A stretch of 64,000 nt of DNA from Croceicoccus sp. (GCA_002694745.1 NZMY01000016.1:1-64000), one strand, 5' to 3'; counted from the stretch's first letter, positions 38,249 to 47,278 are shown. Notes: a model not told the origin generated them from the sequence alone. Numbers and translations: made by a program.

Positions 38249-38986
38249 TTACAGCACGTCGGCGAACAGGGCCTCTGCAGGCGCGATATGCTGCGGTTCG
38301 CCGATCTCGATCCAGTCGCCCTGATGGACCACGCCGTAAAGCCGCCCTTCCTCTATCGCGCGGCTCCAGAACACATTGGTCGAAAACTTGGCCTCGTCCG
38401 GCGGATCGCGCAGCAATGCCTTGGAAACCAGCTGGATGCCGGTGAACACATAGGGCGCGACCCGGCCCGACTTGCGCCGCGAGATCCGGCCATAAGGGTC
38501 GAGGTGAAAGTCGCCCTTGCCGCGGTAGTTATGCGCCCGCTTGTGCGGCACCAGCAGCAGCAGCGCGTCCATCTTCGCCGCGTCCCATGCGCCCGACAGC
38601 TCGTGAAACACGTCGACCGGCCCGTCGAGCCACATCGCATCGGAATTGAGGCAGAAGAACGGGTCCGCGTCGATCAGCGGCCATGCCCGCACCAGCCCGC
38701 CGCCGGTTTCCAGCAATTGCTCGCGCTCGTCCGAGATGGCGATCTGCGGACTCGTGCGCAGCTTCATATGCCCTTCGATATGGTCGGGCAGGTAATGCAC
38801 ATTGACCACCGCGCGCGCGATTCCCGCCTCGGCAATCTTGTCGAGCGCATGGTCGAGCAGCGGCTTGCCCGCGACCTTGACCATGGGTTTGGGGCGGCTG
38901 GTGGTGAGCGGGCGCATGCGCTTGCCCAGCCCCGCGGCCATGACCATCGCGACATCGCTGGCAAGCGGGGGGACGGTGCGCAGCAT
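38249..38986 (-). CDS. Sugar-1-phosphate nucleotidyltransferase (MurU-like)
   Basis: A 245-residue nucleotidyltransferase with the signature VMAAGLGKRMRPLTTSRPKPMVKVAGKP at its start and the sugar-binding/metal motifs LNSDAMWLDGPVD and WIEIGEPQHI. In Pseudomonas and many alphaproteobacteria, MurU makes UDP-MurNAc from MurNAc-1-phosphate in a peptidoglycan recycling route that bypasses de novo synthesis. The gene follows the AmgK-like kinase by 4 bases, and this pairing is the reason for the MurU assignment. The ATG at 38986 was chosen over the longer frame because it starts right before the conserved fold and has AGGG upstream. Confidence 0.82.
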   Translation of the reverse strand: MLRTVPPLASDVAMVMAAGLGKRMRPLTTSRPKPMVKVAGKPLLDHALDKIAEAGIARAVVNVHYLPDHIEGHMKLRTSPQIAISDEREQLLETGGGLVRAWPLIDADPFFCLNSDAMWLDGPVDVFHELSGAWDAAKMDALLLLVPHKRAHNYRGKGDFHLDPYGRISRRKSGRVAPYVFTGIQLVSKALLRDPPDEAKFSTNVFWSRAIEEGRLYGVVHQGDWIEIGEPQHIAPAEALFADVL

Positions 38987-38990
38987 GGGT

Positions 38991-40004
38991 TCAGCCCTCT
39001 TCCGTCGCGCCGCCGGACGCGCGAAGCTCGCCGGGGATATTGGCATCCATCCAGCGCGCCACCGGTTCCAGCGCGGGATGCGCCAGATCGCGCTCCATCA
39101 GGTCCCAGACGCGCGGGATCAGCGACAGATAATGATGCTTGCCATCGCGCCGCGACAGGCGGACGAAGATGCCCACGATCTTCGCATTCCGCTGCGCCCC
39201 CAGAATGGCGTAATGCGACAGGAAATCCTCCCCCGCGCCGGTGTGCGCGCGGTAATGATCCAGCATCGCGGCCTCCAGTTCGGGCGCAACATCGCGCCGC
39301 GCATCCTGAAGCAGCGAGACGAGATCATAGGCCGGATGCCCGACCAGCGCGTCCTGAAAATCCAGCAACCCCTGCTCGGTGATATCATCCAGCAGCATCA
39401 CGTTCTCGGCATGATAGTCGCGCAGCACCGTGACGCCGCCTTCGGGCAGGGCGGCCTGCGCGTCCAGAACCGGCTGCATGACTTCGCGCCACGCCGCTTC
39501 GAACCCGTCGTCGTCGACCGCCAGCCCGTGCGCGACGCAGAACCATTCGGTGAATAGCTTCGCCTCGCGCAGATAGGTGTTGAGGTCGTAGGGATCGAAC
39601 GGACCCGCGGGCGCCTCGGCCAGCTTTGCCAGCACCTCGACCGCGGCGGCATAGACGGGATGTTCGTCGTCCGCCGCCCGGTCCAGGTGATCGCGCATGC
39701 GGCGATGACCGAAATCCTCCAGCAGGACGAGGCCCTGCGCCGCATCCTCGGCAAGGATTTTAGGCGCACGAAAACCGTGATCGGCCAGATAATGCGCCGC
39801 CTTCAGGAACGGGCGCGGATCCTCGTGCGGCGGCGGCGCGTCCATCAGCATAGCGCTTTCATCGCCCCTCACGATCCGGAAATAGCGGCGGAAGGAGGCG
39901 TCGCCCGGCAGCGGCTGGATCTCCGCCCCGCCCCAACCCGCCGCGTCCAGAAAGGCGCGTGCGTGGGGCGGGAACGGGCGGGATGCGGATGCGGGCGTGT
40001 TCAT
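38991..40004 (-). CDS. Aminoglycoside-phosphotransferase-fold kinase (AmgK-like)
   Basis: A 337-residue kinase of the aminoglycoside phosphotransferase fold. The catalytic VLRDYHAENVML (Brenner-type HxDxxxxN variant, here DYHAEN) and the metal-binding LLDFQDALVGHPAYDLVSLLQDAR match the family. AmgK phosphorylates MurNAc/GlcNAc at the anomeric position in peptidoglycan recycling, and its partner MurU is the next gene. Its ATG overlaps the tsaE stop by 4 bases (ATGA). This tsaE-amgK-murU order is typical of alphaproteobacteria. A phosphotransferase of other substrate cannot be fully excluded. Confidence 0.83.
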   Translation of the reverse strand: MNTPASASRPFPPHARAFLDAAGWGGAEIQPLPGDASFRRYFRIVRGDESAMLMDAPPPHEDPRPFLKAAHYLADHGFRAPKILAEDAAQGLVLLEDFGHRRMRDHLDRAADDEHPVYAAAVEVLAKLAEAPAGPFDPYDLNTYLREAKLFTEWFCVAHGLAVDDDGFEAAWREVMQPVLDAQAALPEGGVTVLRDYHAENVMLLDDITEQGLLDFQDALVGHPAYDLVSLLQDARRDVAPELEAAMLDHYRAHTGAGEDFLSHYAILGAQRNAKIVGIFVRLSRRDGKHHYLSLIPRVWDLMERDLAHPALEPVARWMDANIPGELRASGGATEEG

Positions 40005-40456
40005 CCCCACCGCTCTAGCCAATCCGCCCCCGCGCGGGCAATGGCGATCCGTTCGCTGCCACCTGTTTCGATGTGGATTTCAAGACAGGCCGGATCATGC
40101 GCGAACCCGCCCGCCATCTCGGGCCATTCGGCGATCAGCGCGGCATCCTCGAGATAATCGTCCAGCCCCAGCTCCTCGACCTCCATCGGGTCTTCCAGCC
40201 GGTAGAAATCGGCATGGACCAGCGGCAGGCTGACATCGGGGGGGCCATAGGTCTGGATGATCGCAAAGGTTGGGCTGGGCACCTCCCCCACATGGCCCAG
40301 CGCGGCGATGATCGCGCGGGCCAGCGTGGTCTTGCCCGCCCCCAGCCCGCCGCGCAGCGCCACGATGTCGCCGGGGCGCAGCAGCGCGGCGATGCGCCGG
40401 CCCAGCGCCTCGGTCGCGGACAGATCGGCAAGCGGGTGGCGGGTCTCGTCCGTCAT
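40001..40456 (-). CDS. tsaE: TsaE, ATPase for tRNA t6A37 modification
   Basis: A 151-residue P-loop protein with Walker A GGLGAGKTTLARA (36-48) and the HADFYRLEDPMEVEELGLDDYL segment typical of TsaE/YjeE. It acts with TsaB and TsaD to place threonylcarbamoyl on A37 of ANN-decoding tRNAs, regulating complex cycling by ATP hydrolysis. Its start is 4 bases from the divL stop, and its stop overlaps the amgK start. The three-gene order divL-tsaE-amgK recurs in alphaproteobacteria (from memory of the group). Confidence 0.94.
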   Translation of the reverse strand: MTDETRHPLADLSATEALGRRIAALLRPGDIVALRGGLGAGKTTLARAIIAALGHVGEVPSPTFAIIQTYGPPDVSLPLVHADFYRLEDPMEVEELGLDDYLEDAALIAEWPEMAGGFAHDPACLEIHIETGGSERIAIARAGADWLERWG

Positions 40457-40460
40457 CGTA

Positions 40461-42785
40461 CTAGGGAAGCGTCACCGTCACGACCACGCGCCCGCGCGGG
40501 TCCTGCGCATAGTCCAGCGTTCCCTTGTGCGCCGCGATCAGCTCGCGCGCCAATGACAGGTTCAGGCCCGCGGCGGTGTCCGCGCTGCCCGACACGCCTT
40601 CCTGCGCATTGTCATGGGTGATCAGCACCGCCACGCCCTCGCGGCGGCGGCGCAGGTCCATGTTGATCCGCCCGCCCCGCGGCGATCCGGCGATCGCATT
40701 ATCGACCAGATTGCCGATGGCCCGGCCCAATTGCCGCTCATCGCCCCTGACCATGCCCGAAGCCCGGTCGCCGCGCAGGTTGAAGGTGATGTTCGCCGCC
40801 TCGATCGCCTGCGCGCGGTCCTGCACCAGCCGGGTGACCAGCGGCATCAGCTCGACATCCTCCTCGGCCAGCGGCATCAGCCCCGCCTCGCTCTGCGTCA
40901 GGTCCAGCACCGCCTCGATCTGCTGCGACAGGCGCGCGGTGGAATCGAGGATCGCGGTGACATATTCACGCCCGGTCTCGGTCATCTCGCCCGCCACGCC
41001 TTCCTTCAGCATCTCGGCGAAACCGGCGATCGAGGTCAGCGGCGTGCGGAACTCGTAACTCATATTGGCAAGGAAGCGGGTCTTGACCGCGTCCGCCTCG
41101 ACCAGCGCCTCGTTGCGTTCGATCAGCGCGGCCTCGGCCTTTTGCGAATCGGTGATGTCGAGGCTGGTCAGCATGCCGTTCCCGTCGGGCAGCGGCACGC
41201 CCATCAGCGACAGCACCCGCCCGTCGGCCAATGTCACGCGGCCCGTCGACTGCTCGCGCTGCAACGTCGCCGCCTCGACCAGCAGGCGGATGCGGCGCGT
41301 GTCTGCCCGGTCCTGCAGCAGGGGAGCCATGCCTTCCAACAAGGCGTCGATATGCGGATGATCCGCCAGCATTTCCTCGTGTAGGCTCCATTCGGCGGCA
41401 AAGCGCCGGTTCCAGATCTGCAGCCGCCCGTCGGGGGCCAGCACCACCAGCCCCTCGAACAGATTGTCGAACGTGGCGGTGCGCGTGCGCAGCAGCGTGT
41501 CGCGCGCGCTGGCCAGCTTCAATTGCTCGGTCCGGTCCTCGAAGATCATGACCAGCCCGCCATCGGGCATCGGCTGCGCCACGACGCGCAGATGGGTGCC
41601 GTCGGCAAGCACCCATTCCTCGTCCTTGACGTCATTGGCGGTGAACCAGCCCTCGCGCTCGGCACGCCACGCGGGGAAATCGCGCACTTCGGGCAGGCGT
41701 CCGGCATTGCGCATCATGTCGAAGATGCGGCCCACCGGCAGCGCCTCCTGCCCGATATTGGGCGGCAGGCGAAAGATGCGCTGCATCGGCAGGTTGGTGA
41801 AGACCAGCTGGCGCAGATGGTCGAACTGCGCGACCCCGCTGCTCATCTGGTCGAGCAGAGCGCGTTGCGCATTGCGGAACGCGCGATATTCGCGTTCCAG
41901 CAATTGCAGGTCCTCGACATCGACCGCATAGCCCGCGACGCCTTCGTCCCCAACCGGCAGGTCGGAGATGCGAAAGGCGCGGCGTTCGCCGTCGATGGTG
42001 ATCATCGCCTGCCGCTCGACCGCCTGCTGAGAGGTCTTGGCGCGCTCGGCCACTTCGTTCGCGGTCAGCCCGTCGACCGTCTCGACCAGCTCGATCCCGC
42101 CCGACACCACATCCTCGGCGCTTTCCGCCCCGACCGCGGCGACATAGGCCGAATTGACCAGCCGCAGCCGCCCGTCGGTGTCGCGGAACCACATCGGCAC
42201 CGGCGCCGCCTCGATCAGCCCGACCAGCGCGTGGAAATCGTGGCGCGATCGATCGAGTTCGGCGGTCAGCCGGGCGATTTCCTCGGCGCTGTCGCTGGCG
42301 TCGAACACCCACAGCATCACCGATCCGCCGCCCGCCACCTGCGGGTCGGCCAGATGGCCGATGACCGACAGCGCATGGTTGTTGCCGCCGGGATGCAGCA
42401 TCATGCGCAAGGGCGCGGCAGAGGACCGGGTCTTCTCGACCGCATCCCACAATGCCTCCGCCTCCTCGACCGGCAGGCCCGATTCGGGTCCGGCCAGCCC
42501 GTGCAGATGCTGCGGCAGGGTCCGGCAGCCGAACCATGCGGCCAGCCGTTCCGACGCCTCGATCCTGCCATTGGCCCGCACCAGCAGAGGCAGCGCGGGC
42601 GATTCGTCGATCATGCGCGACAGGCGCAGATTGGTCTTGCGGTCGCGGTGCGCGCGGCGCAGCTTGCGGCGCGCCACCACCAGCGCCCAGCCCTCCGCCG
42701 CCGTCCACGCGGCCAGCAGCAGGCCGATCAGCAGCAGGGCGGGAAGCCCCAGCGTAAACCCCTGTGCAGCGGTCGATCCGTTCAT
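40461..42785 (-). CDS. divL: DivL-type sensor pseudokinase with Tyr in place of the phosphoacceptor His
   Basis: A 774-residue membrane-anchored sensor kinase. One N-terminal TM helix (about 13-32) is followed by several PAS-like domains (about 55-160, 190-290, 300-420, 430-550), a dimerisation helix and a HATPase domain. The phosphoacceptor motif reads ANMSYEFRTPL, so Tyr577 replaces His, the hallmark of Caulobacter DivL, which is almost the same length. The ATP lid is degenerate: DNAQEGVSG stands where DxGxG is expected, although the N-box VDNA is kept. DivL acts with DivK and CckA to control CtrA phosphorylation and thus the cell cycle. It heads the tsaE-amgK-murU-addBA operon. Confidence 0.9.
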   Translation of the reverse strand: MNGSTAAQGFTLGLPALLLIGLLLAAWTAAEGWALVVARRKLRRAHRDRKTNLRLSRMIDESPALPLLVRANGRIEASERLAAWFGCRTLPQHLHGLAGPESGLPVEEAEALWDAVEKTRSSAAPLRMMLHPGGNNHALSVIGHLADPQVAGGGSVMLWVFDASDSAEEIARLTAELDRSRHDFHALVGLIEAAPVPMWFRDTDGRLRLVNSAYVAAVGAESAEDVVSGGIELVETVDGLTANEVAERAKTSQQAVERQAMITIDGERRAFRISDLPVGDEGVAGYAVDVEDLQLLEREYRAFRNAQRALLDQMSSGVAQFDHLRQLVFTNLPMQRIFRLPPNIGQEALPVGRIFDMMRNAGRLPEVRDFPAWRAEREGWFTANDVKDEEWVLADGTHLRVVAQPMPDGGLVMIFEDRTEQLKLASARDTLLRTRTATFDNLFEGLVVLAPDGRLQIWNRRFAAEWSLHEEMLADHPHIDALLEGMAPLLQDRADTRRIRLLVEAATLQREQSTGRVTLADGRVLSLMGVPLPDGNGMLTSLDITDSQKAEAALIERNEALVEADAVKTRFLANMSYEFRTPLTSIAGFAEMLKEGVAGEMTETGREYVTAILDSTARLSQQIEAVLDLTQSEAGLMPLAEEDVELMPLVTRLVQDRAQAIEAANITFNLRGDRASGMVRGDERQLGRAIGNLVDNAIAGSPRGGRINMDLRRRREGVAVLITHDNAQEGVSGSADTAAGLNLSLARELIAAHKGTLDYAQDPRGRVVVTVTLP

Positions 42786-42998
42786 GCTGACGGGCTAGGC
42801 GACCCGGCGCGCAAGGGCAATCGCGTTAAGCGCGCTTATGCGCCGCCGCGCCGATTATGCAGCTTGCGATCATGCCTCCGGCGAATTTGCCAGATCCCCA
42901 AATAAGCTTGCCAACCCGCCGGGCATTCCCGAAAAGGTTAACGGCCCGAACGATCGGGGCGTGGCGCCAAGGATCTTGCAACCGCAAGGGGGCAAATA

Positions 42999-44069
42999 AT
43001 GATCGCGAATATTCAGGCGCTTCGTGCGCTGGCCGCGCTTCTGGTCGTGGTGGTTCATCTCGAACAATTGCTGGCGCCGCTTGGGGTTACCCCCAGCAAC
43101 GTGTTTTTCGGCGGCGGCGGGGTCGACCTGTTCTTCGTGATCAGCGGCTTCATCATGGTCTATACCACGGCGCAAAGCTGGCCGGGGACGGGCAATTTCC
43201 TGCTGAACCGCGTGATCCGCATCGTGCCGCTCTACTGGCTAATGACGCTGGCGGTGTTCGCCCTTGCCATGATCGCCCCCTCGCTGCTGGGCAGCACCGA
43301 GGCCCGGCCCGAATATCTGGCGAAATCGCTGGCCTTCATCCCCTTCGAAAAGTCGAACGGCAGGATGGAGCCGATCCTGTTCCTCGGCTGGACGCTCAAT
43401 TACGAGATGTTCTTCTACCTGATCCTCGGCCTCGGGCTGGCGTGGAAGGCGCGCGGGCTGGCCGCGGTCGCGCTGTTCTTCGTCGCGCTGGTCGCGGCGG
43501 GGCTGATCGCGGCAGGGTCGGCGGGAGAATTTTCCGATCCGCTGCTGCGCTTCTACACCCATCCGATCCTGCTGGAATTCGTGATCGGCATGGCCATCGG
43601 GGCGGCCTATCTCCATCCGGGCTGGGACGCATTATGGTCGCGCTCCTCGCCGTGGATCGGCGCGGCGATGGTCGCGGGCGGGCTGGCGGCGCTCGTGTTC
43701 CTGCCGCTGGTGGAATTGCCGACCGACCGCATCGTCCAGATCGGTCTGGCATCGGCCTGCATCGTGTTCGGCGCGCTCTGGCTGGAACGGCTGGGCCATG
43801 TGGTCCGGTCGAACACCGTGCTGCTGCTCGGCAATGCCAGCTATGCGATCTATCTGACGCATCCCTTCGTGACGCAGGCGGTCAGCAAGGTCGCGGACAT
43901 GCTTTCGCTCGATTCGGTGTTGGTGCGCTGCCTGCTGGTGCCGGTGACCTATGCGCTGGTGATGCTGGCCGGGGTGATCGTGCACCTGATGTTGGAAAAG
44001 CCGATGACCCGCGCGATCCGCGCCGCGATGGGCGTCCGCCGCAAGAGCGCGCCGGCAGGCGGAATGTAA
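42999..44069 (+). CDS. Acyltransferase family 3 membrane protein (OafA-like)
   Basis: A 356-residue inner-membrane acyltransferase with about 10 hydrophobic segments. The opening NIQALRALAALLVVVVHLEQ with the catalytic-type His and GVDLFFVISGFIM are the signature of acyltransferase-3 proteins; NRVIRIVPLYW follows in the usual place, and GNASYAIYLTHPFV is near the end. Such proteins add acetyl or other acyl groups to O-antigen, exopolysaccharide or peptidoglycan. GGGGGC precedes the ATG. It is followed by a pyruvyl-transferase gene, which supports surface polysaccharide decoration, but a gap of 332 bases separates them. Confidence 0.9.
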   Translation: MIANIQALRALAALLVVVVHLEQLLAPLGVTPSNVFFGGGGVDLFFVISGFIMVYTTAQSWPGTGNFLLNRVIRIVPLYWLMTLAVFALAMIAPSLLGSTEARPEYLAKSLAFIPFEKSNGRMEPILFLGWTLNYEMFFYLILGLGLAWKARGLAAVALFFVALVAAGLIAAGSAGEFSDPLLRFYTHPILLEFVIGMAIGAAYLHPGWDALWSRSSPWIGAAMVAGGLAALVFLPLVELPTDRIVQIGLASACIVFGALWLERLGHVVRSNTVLLLGNASYAIYLTHPFVTQAVSKVADMLSLDSVLVRCLLVPVTYALVMLAGVIVHLMLEKPMTRAIRAAMGVRRKSAPAGGM

Positions 44070-44401
44070 GGCCCAAAAAGCAAAACGACCGTCTTCGGGT
44101 GTAGGCGGCCCCGCGCCTGAACTGCCGGGCCAGCGTCCTGCTGGTCGCAGAAGCGCTGGCCTGACAGCGCTCGTCGCCGACGGTTCCCGGCTAGCCGAGC
44201 GAATCGCGGGAGCATCCGGGGTAGCCGCCGTCTCTTGTCTGGCAAATCGGGCTAAGTCCTTGTTTTGCGCTGGTTGTGTCACCGCAAGACACTAGCATCC
44301 ATGTGGCTCGCCTTTGCATGGGCACGCTGCGCCCATGCCATGCGGGTTTGACAATTCGATCGTGACAGCGCCGCCGGCGCGCGAATTCGGGGCCAGACCG
44401 C
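44070..44401. other. Intergenic region between acyltransferase and pyruvyl transferase
   Basis: I see no gene in this 332-base region. It holds an 8-bp inverted repeat GCATGGGC / GCCCATGC near 44324-44346 with a 7-base loop, a 5-bp one GTGTC / GACAC near 44276-44292 and a TTGACA near 44348 without a fitting -10 box. Together these suggest a promoter and leader for the downstream gene, but nothing specific. Confidence 0.4.
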
Positions 44402-45574
44402 ATGGACATGATAAGCAGGAAGACGCCCCTTCGCCGCCGCCGGAAAGCCCGCGTGGCGCGGCCGCTGCGGGTCGGCATTCTTACCCTGCCGCTGCACATC
44501 AATTACGGCGGCATCATCCAGGCCGCCGCGCTCTATCGCATGATCGAGGACATGGGACACCACCCGGTCTTCCTTGACAAGAAGCCCAAGCGGTCGCTGC
44601 CGCACCGGCTGAGCAAGCGGCTGCTGGCTTCGATCCCCGGCCAGAACATCGGCAATGTGCGCGAGGCGGTGCGCAACATGAACGTGCACAAGCCCTTCGT
44701 TCGGCGTTTCCTGCCCGATGTCACCCGTCCGCTGATGACGGGCAACGATTTGGCTGCCGCGGTCAGGCGGCGCAGGCTGGATGCGGTGGTGGTGGGCAGC
44801 GACCAGGTGTGGCGCCCGCATTACCACCAGGACGAGCAGGCGCTGGTCTATTTCCTGGACTTCGTGGAACCTGAGGTGACCGCGCGCATCGCCTATGCCG
44901 CCTCGTTCGGCAAGCCGCAGTGGGAACATGCGGACATCGCCGAGCCCGCCAGCGAGCTGCTAAGCGATTTCGCCCATGTCTCGGTGCGCGAGAATACCGC
45001 CGCCGACATCTGCGCTGAGACGTTCGGCGTGGAGAATGCCGAGGTCGTGCTGGATCCGACACTGGCGGTCGACCCCCGGTTTTACGAGGAAGTCGCCTCC
45101 GACGCCGCCGACCTCGACTGCGAGGACGGCGAGTTCGTGTTCGAATATGTGCTCGACCGCGAAAGGATCGAGCCGGGCATCGCCGAGAGGCTGGCCGACG
45201 ATCTGCCCGATCTGTCACATGCCCGCGCGATCCATCCCGAACTGCCGGGCGACGCCGATACGCTGCCCGACTGGATGGCGCATTTCCGCCATGCCGGCTG
45301 CGTGCTGACCGACAGCTTCCACGGCACGGTGTTCTGCATCCTGAACCGCCGCAATTTCATCACCATCGTCAACCCCAAGCGCGGCGCCGACCGGTTCCAC
45401 ACGCTGCTGGGCGCGCTGGGGCTGGAAGGGCGGACTGTGAAGCGACTGGACGATGCGACCGCGCGGCGACTGCTGTCGCAGCCGATCGACTATGATGCGG
45501 TCCATGAAAAGCTGGACGCGCTGCGCCGCAGCTCTCGCGATTTTCTGAAAGGCGCGCTGGACGCCGCCCGCTAG
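44402..45574 (+). CDS. Polysaccharide pyruvyl transferase family protein
   Basis: A 390-residue GT-B-like enzyme of the polysaccharide pyruvyl transferase family. Landmarks are LRVGILTLPLHINYGGIIQAAALYRMI, VVVGSDQVWRP, RIAYAASFGKPQW, HVSVRENTAADIC, EVVLDPTLAVDP and the C-terminal HAGCVLTDSFHGTVFCILNRR, all conserved in CsaB/WcaK-like proteins. These enzymes transfer a ketal pyruvate from PEP to a sugar in exopolysaccharide or cell-wall polymer. The N-terminal 20 residues are very basic (RKTPLRRRRKARVARP), without a signal peptide. It stands near an acyltransferase gene. A hairpin terminator follows. Confidence 0.87.
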   Translation: MDMISRKTPLRRRRKARVARPLRVGILTLPLHINYGGIIQAAALYRMIEDMGHHPVFLDKKPKRSLPHRLSKRLLASIPGQNIGNVREAVRNMNVHKPFVRRFLPDVTRPLMTGNDLAAAVRRRRLDAVVVGSDQVWRPHYHQDEQALVYFLDFVEPEVTARIAYAASFGKPQWEHADIAEPASELLSDFAHVSVRENTAADICAETFGVENAEVVLDPTLAVDPRFYEEVASDAADLDCEDGEFVFEYVLDRERIEPGIAERLADDLPDLSHARAIHPELPGDADTLPDWMAHFRHAGCVLTDSFHGTVFCILNRRNFITIVNPKRGADRFHTLLGALGLEGRTVKRLDDATARRLLSQPIDYDAVHEKLDALRRSSRDFLKGALDAAR

Positions 45575-45590
45575 AACGGCCTAGCACGTC

Positions 45591-45621
45591 GCGCCCGGCT
45601 GCCGAAAGGGCAACCGGGCGC
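45591..45621. terminator. Hairpin between two convergent genes
   Basis: GCGCCCGG (45591-45598) pairs with CCGGGCGC (45614-45621), and the inner TGCC/GGCA extends it over a GAAAG loop, with one C/A mismatch. It lies between the stops of the polysaccharide pyruvyl transferase and ahcY, 17 and 8 bases away. It can serve both directions, but there is no T-run, so it is probably an intrinsic or stabilising structure of moderate strength. Confidence 0.6.
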
Positions 45622-45628
45622 TCTGCGA

Positions 45629-47038
45629 TCAATAGCGGTAATGCTCGGGCTTGAACGGGCCTTCGACCGGCACGCCGATGTAATCGGCCTGGCGCTTCGA
45701 CAGCGTGGTCAGCTTCACGCCCAGCTTGTCGAGGTGCAGCGCGGCGACCTTTTCGTCGAGGTGCTTGGGCAGGATGTGGACCGCGTTGTCGTACTGGTCG
45801 GCCTTGGTGAACAGCTCGATCTGCGCCAGCGTCTGGTTGGTGAAGCTGGACGACATGACGAAGCTGGGGTGCCCCGTGGCGCAGCCCAGGTTCACCAGAC
45901 GGCCCTTGGCGAGCACGATGATCTGCTTGCCGTCGGGGAAGGTGACGAGATCGGTACCCGGCTTCACTTCCTTCCACTCGTAATTGTCGAGCGCCGAAAT
46001 CTGGATCTCGCTGTCGAAGTGGCCGATGTTGCACACGATCGCCATGTTCTTCATGGCTTCCATGTGCGCGCCGGTGATCACGCCTTCGTTGCCGGTGGCG
46101 GTCACGAAGATGTCGCAGCGCTTCACCGCCTCGTCCATGGTGACGACTTCATAGCCTTCCATCGCGGCCTGCAGCGCGCAGATCGGATCGATCTCGGTCA
46201 CCAGCACGCGCGCGCCGCCGTTGCGCAGCGAATCCGCGCTGCCCTTGCCGACATCGCCGAAACCGGCGACGCAGGCGACCTTGCCGGCCAGCATCACGTC
46301 GGTCGCGCGGCGGATCGCGTCGACCAGCGATTCCTTGCAGCCATACAGGTTGTCGAACTTCGACTTGGTCACGCTGTCGTTCACATTGATCGCGGGAAAC
46401 GGCAGCTTGCCGGCCTTGGCGATGTGATACAGGCGGTGGACGCCGGTGGTCGTCTCTTCCGACACGCCCTTGATGGCCTTGACCGTCTCGGTCAGATAGC
46501 CGGGCTTCTTCGCGATGAACGCCTTCAGCGCGCGCTGCATCTCGATCTCTTCGGCGTTTTCGGGATCGGGCATGGTCTCGCCCGCTTCCATACGCGCGCC
46601 CCACAGCGCGAACATGGTGGCATCGCCGCCATCGTCGAGGATCATGTTGCAGGTCTCACCGCTTCCGGCGTCCCAGTCGAAGATGCGGCCCACGTAATCC
46701 CAGTATTCGGCCAGGCTCTCGCCCTTCACCGCGAACACGGGGATGCCCTGCGCCGCGATGGCGGCGGCGGCGTGGTCCTGCGTCGAATAGATGTTGCAGG
46801 TCGCCCAGCGAACCTCTGCGCCCAGCGCGGTCAGCGTCTCGATCAGCACGGCGGTCTGGATCGTCATGTGCAGCGATCCGGTGATGCGCGCGCCCTTCAG
46901 CGGCTGCGATGCGCCATATTCCTCGCGCAGGGCCATCAGGCCCGGCATTTCGGTTTCGGCGATGGCGATCTCGTCCCGGCCATAATCGGCCAGCGAGAGA
47001 TCGGCGATAACATAATCCTTTTCAGCGACACTGGCCAC
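45629..47038 (-). CDS. ahcY: Adenosylhomocysteinase
   Basis: A 469-residue NAD-dependent SAH hydrolase, the standard bacterial length with the extra 40-residue insertion. It splits S-adenosylhomocysteine to adenosine and homocysteine and so keeps methyl transfer going. Motifs seen: [28 protein letters not shown]-like [25 protein letters not shown] for NAD, and the C-terminal KPEHYRY. The tyrosine end is canonical. A perfect ATATAAAGA/TCTTTATAT palindrome lies about 95 bases upstream, and a hairpin lies between it and the start. Regulation by SAH through a SahR-type repressor is therefore likely. Confidence 0.97.
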   Translation of the reverse strand: MASVAEKDYVIADLSLADYGRDEIAIAETEMPGLMALREEYGASQPLKGARITGSLHMTIQTAVLIETLTALGAEVRWATCNIYSTQDHAAAAIAAQGIPVFAVKGESLAEYWDYVGRIFDWDAGSGETCNMILDDGGDATMFALWGARMEAGETMPDPENAEEIEMQRALKAFIAKKPGYLTETVKAIKGVSEETTTGVHRLYHIAKAGKLPFPAINVNDSVTKSKFDNLYGCKESLVDAIRRATDVMLAGKVACVAGFGDVGKGSADSLRNGGARVLVTEIDPICALQAAMEGYEVVTMDEAVKRCDIFVTATGNEGVITGAHMEAMKNMAIVCNIGHFDSEIQISALDNYEWKEVKPGTDLVTFPDGKQIIVLAKGRLVNLGCATGHPSFVMSSSFTNQTLAQIELFTKADQYDNAVHILPKHLDEKVAALHLDKLGVKLTTLSKRQADYIGVPVEGPFKPEHYRY

Positions 47039-47068
47039 GGCGGGTACTCCTGAGTCTGTCTATCCATC

Positions 47069-47089
47069 GGGGCACCGATCGGGCGCCCC
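47069..47089 (-). promoter_or_regulatory. Leader hairpin of ahcY
   Basis: GGGGCACC (47069-47076) and GGCGCCCC (47082-47089) on the plus strand form an 8-bp stem with one G-T wobble and a 5-base loop. On the minus strand it lies 31-51 bases upstream of the ahcY ATG. I could not match it to a SAH or SAM riboswitch consensus. Confidence 0.45.
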
Positions 47090-47131
47090 TCACATGGACG
47101 CCGCTCTACAGAACGAGCGCGCCGAGGGCAA

Positions 47132-47151
47132 ATATAAAGACTTCTTTATAT
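47132..47151. promoter_or_regulatory. Perfect SahR-like palindrome upstream of ahcY
   Basis: ATATAAAGA (47132-47140), CT, TCTTTATAT (47143-47151) is a perfect 9-2-9 inverted repeat located 94 bases ahead of the ahcY start. Palindromes of this kind are recognised by ArsR-family SahR regulators that control SAH and methionine genes in Proteobacteria. It is AT-rich in a very GC-rich neighbourhood, which makes chance unlikely. No sahR gene is in the window. Confidence 0.7.
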
Positions 47152-47181
47152 GACGCGGCCACCGGGCGATGCGGCGCCCAG

Positions 47182-47219
47182 CAGAAAGGGGCCGAAGCCC
47201 GCGGCCCCGACCCCTTCTG
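47182..47219. terminator. Large hairpin beyond the exported protein gene
   Basis: CAGAAAGGGG (47182-47191) pairs with CCCCTTCTG (47211-47219) with one bulged A, and inner GGCCCC/GGGGCC can form an alternative stem. It lies about 60 bases downstream of the stop of the minus-strand gene that ends at 47279. A second, shorter AGGGGC / GCCCCT pair lies between. No T-run is present. Confidence 0.45.
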
Positions 47220-47278
47220 TCAGGGGCGATCCATCAGCCCCTGTCGCCCCCGCGGCGAAGCGGGAAAAGGCGTATCGT

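Noticed and set aside
47039-47131. SAH riboswitch upstream of ahcY
   Set aside because: Only a simple 8-bp hairpin is visible; I could not find the conserved core of the SAH or SAM classes by eye. A covariance search would decide.
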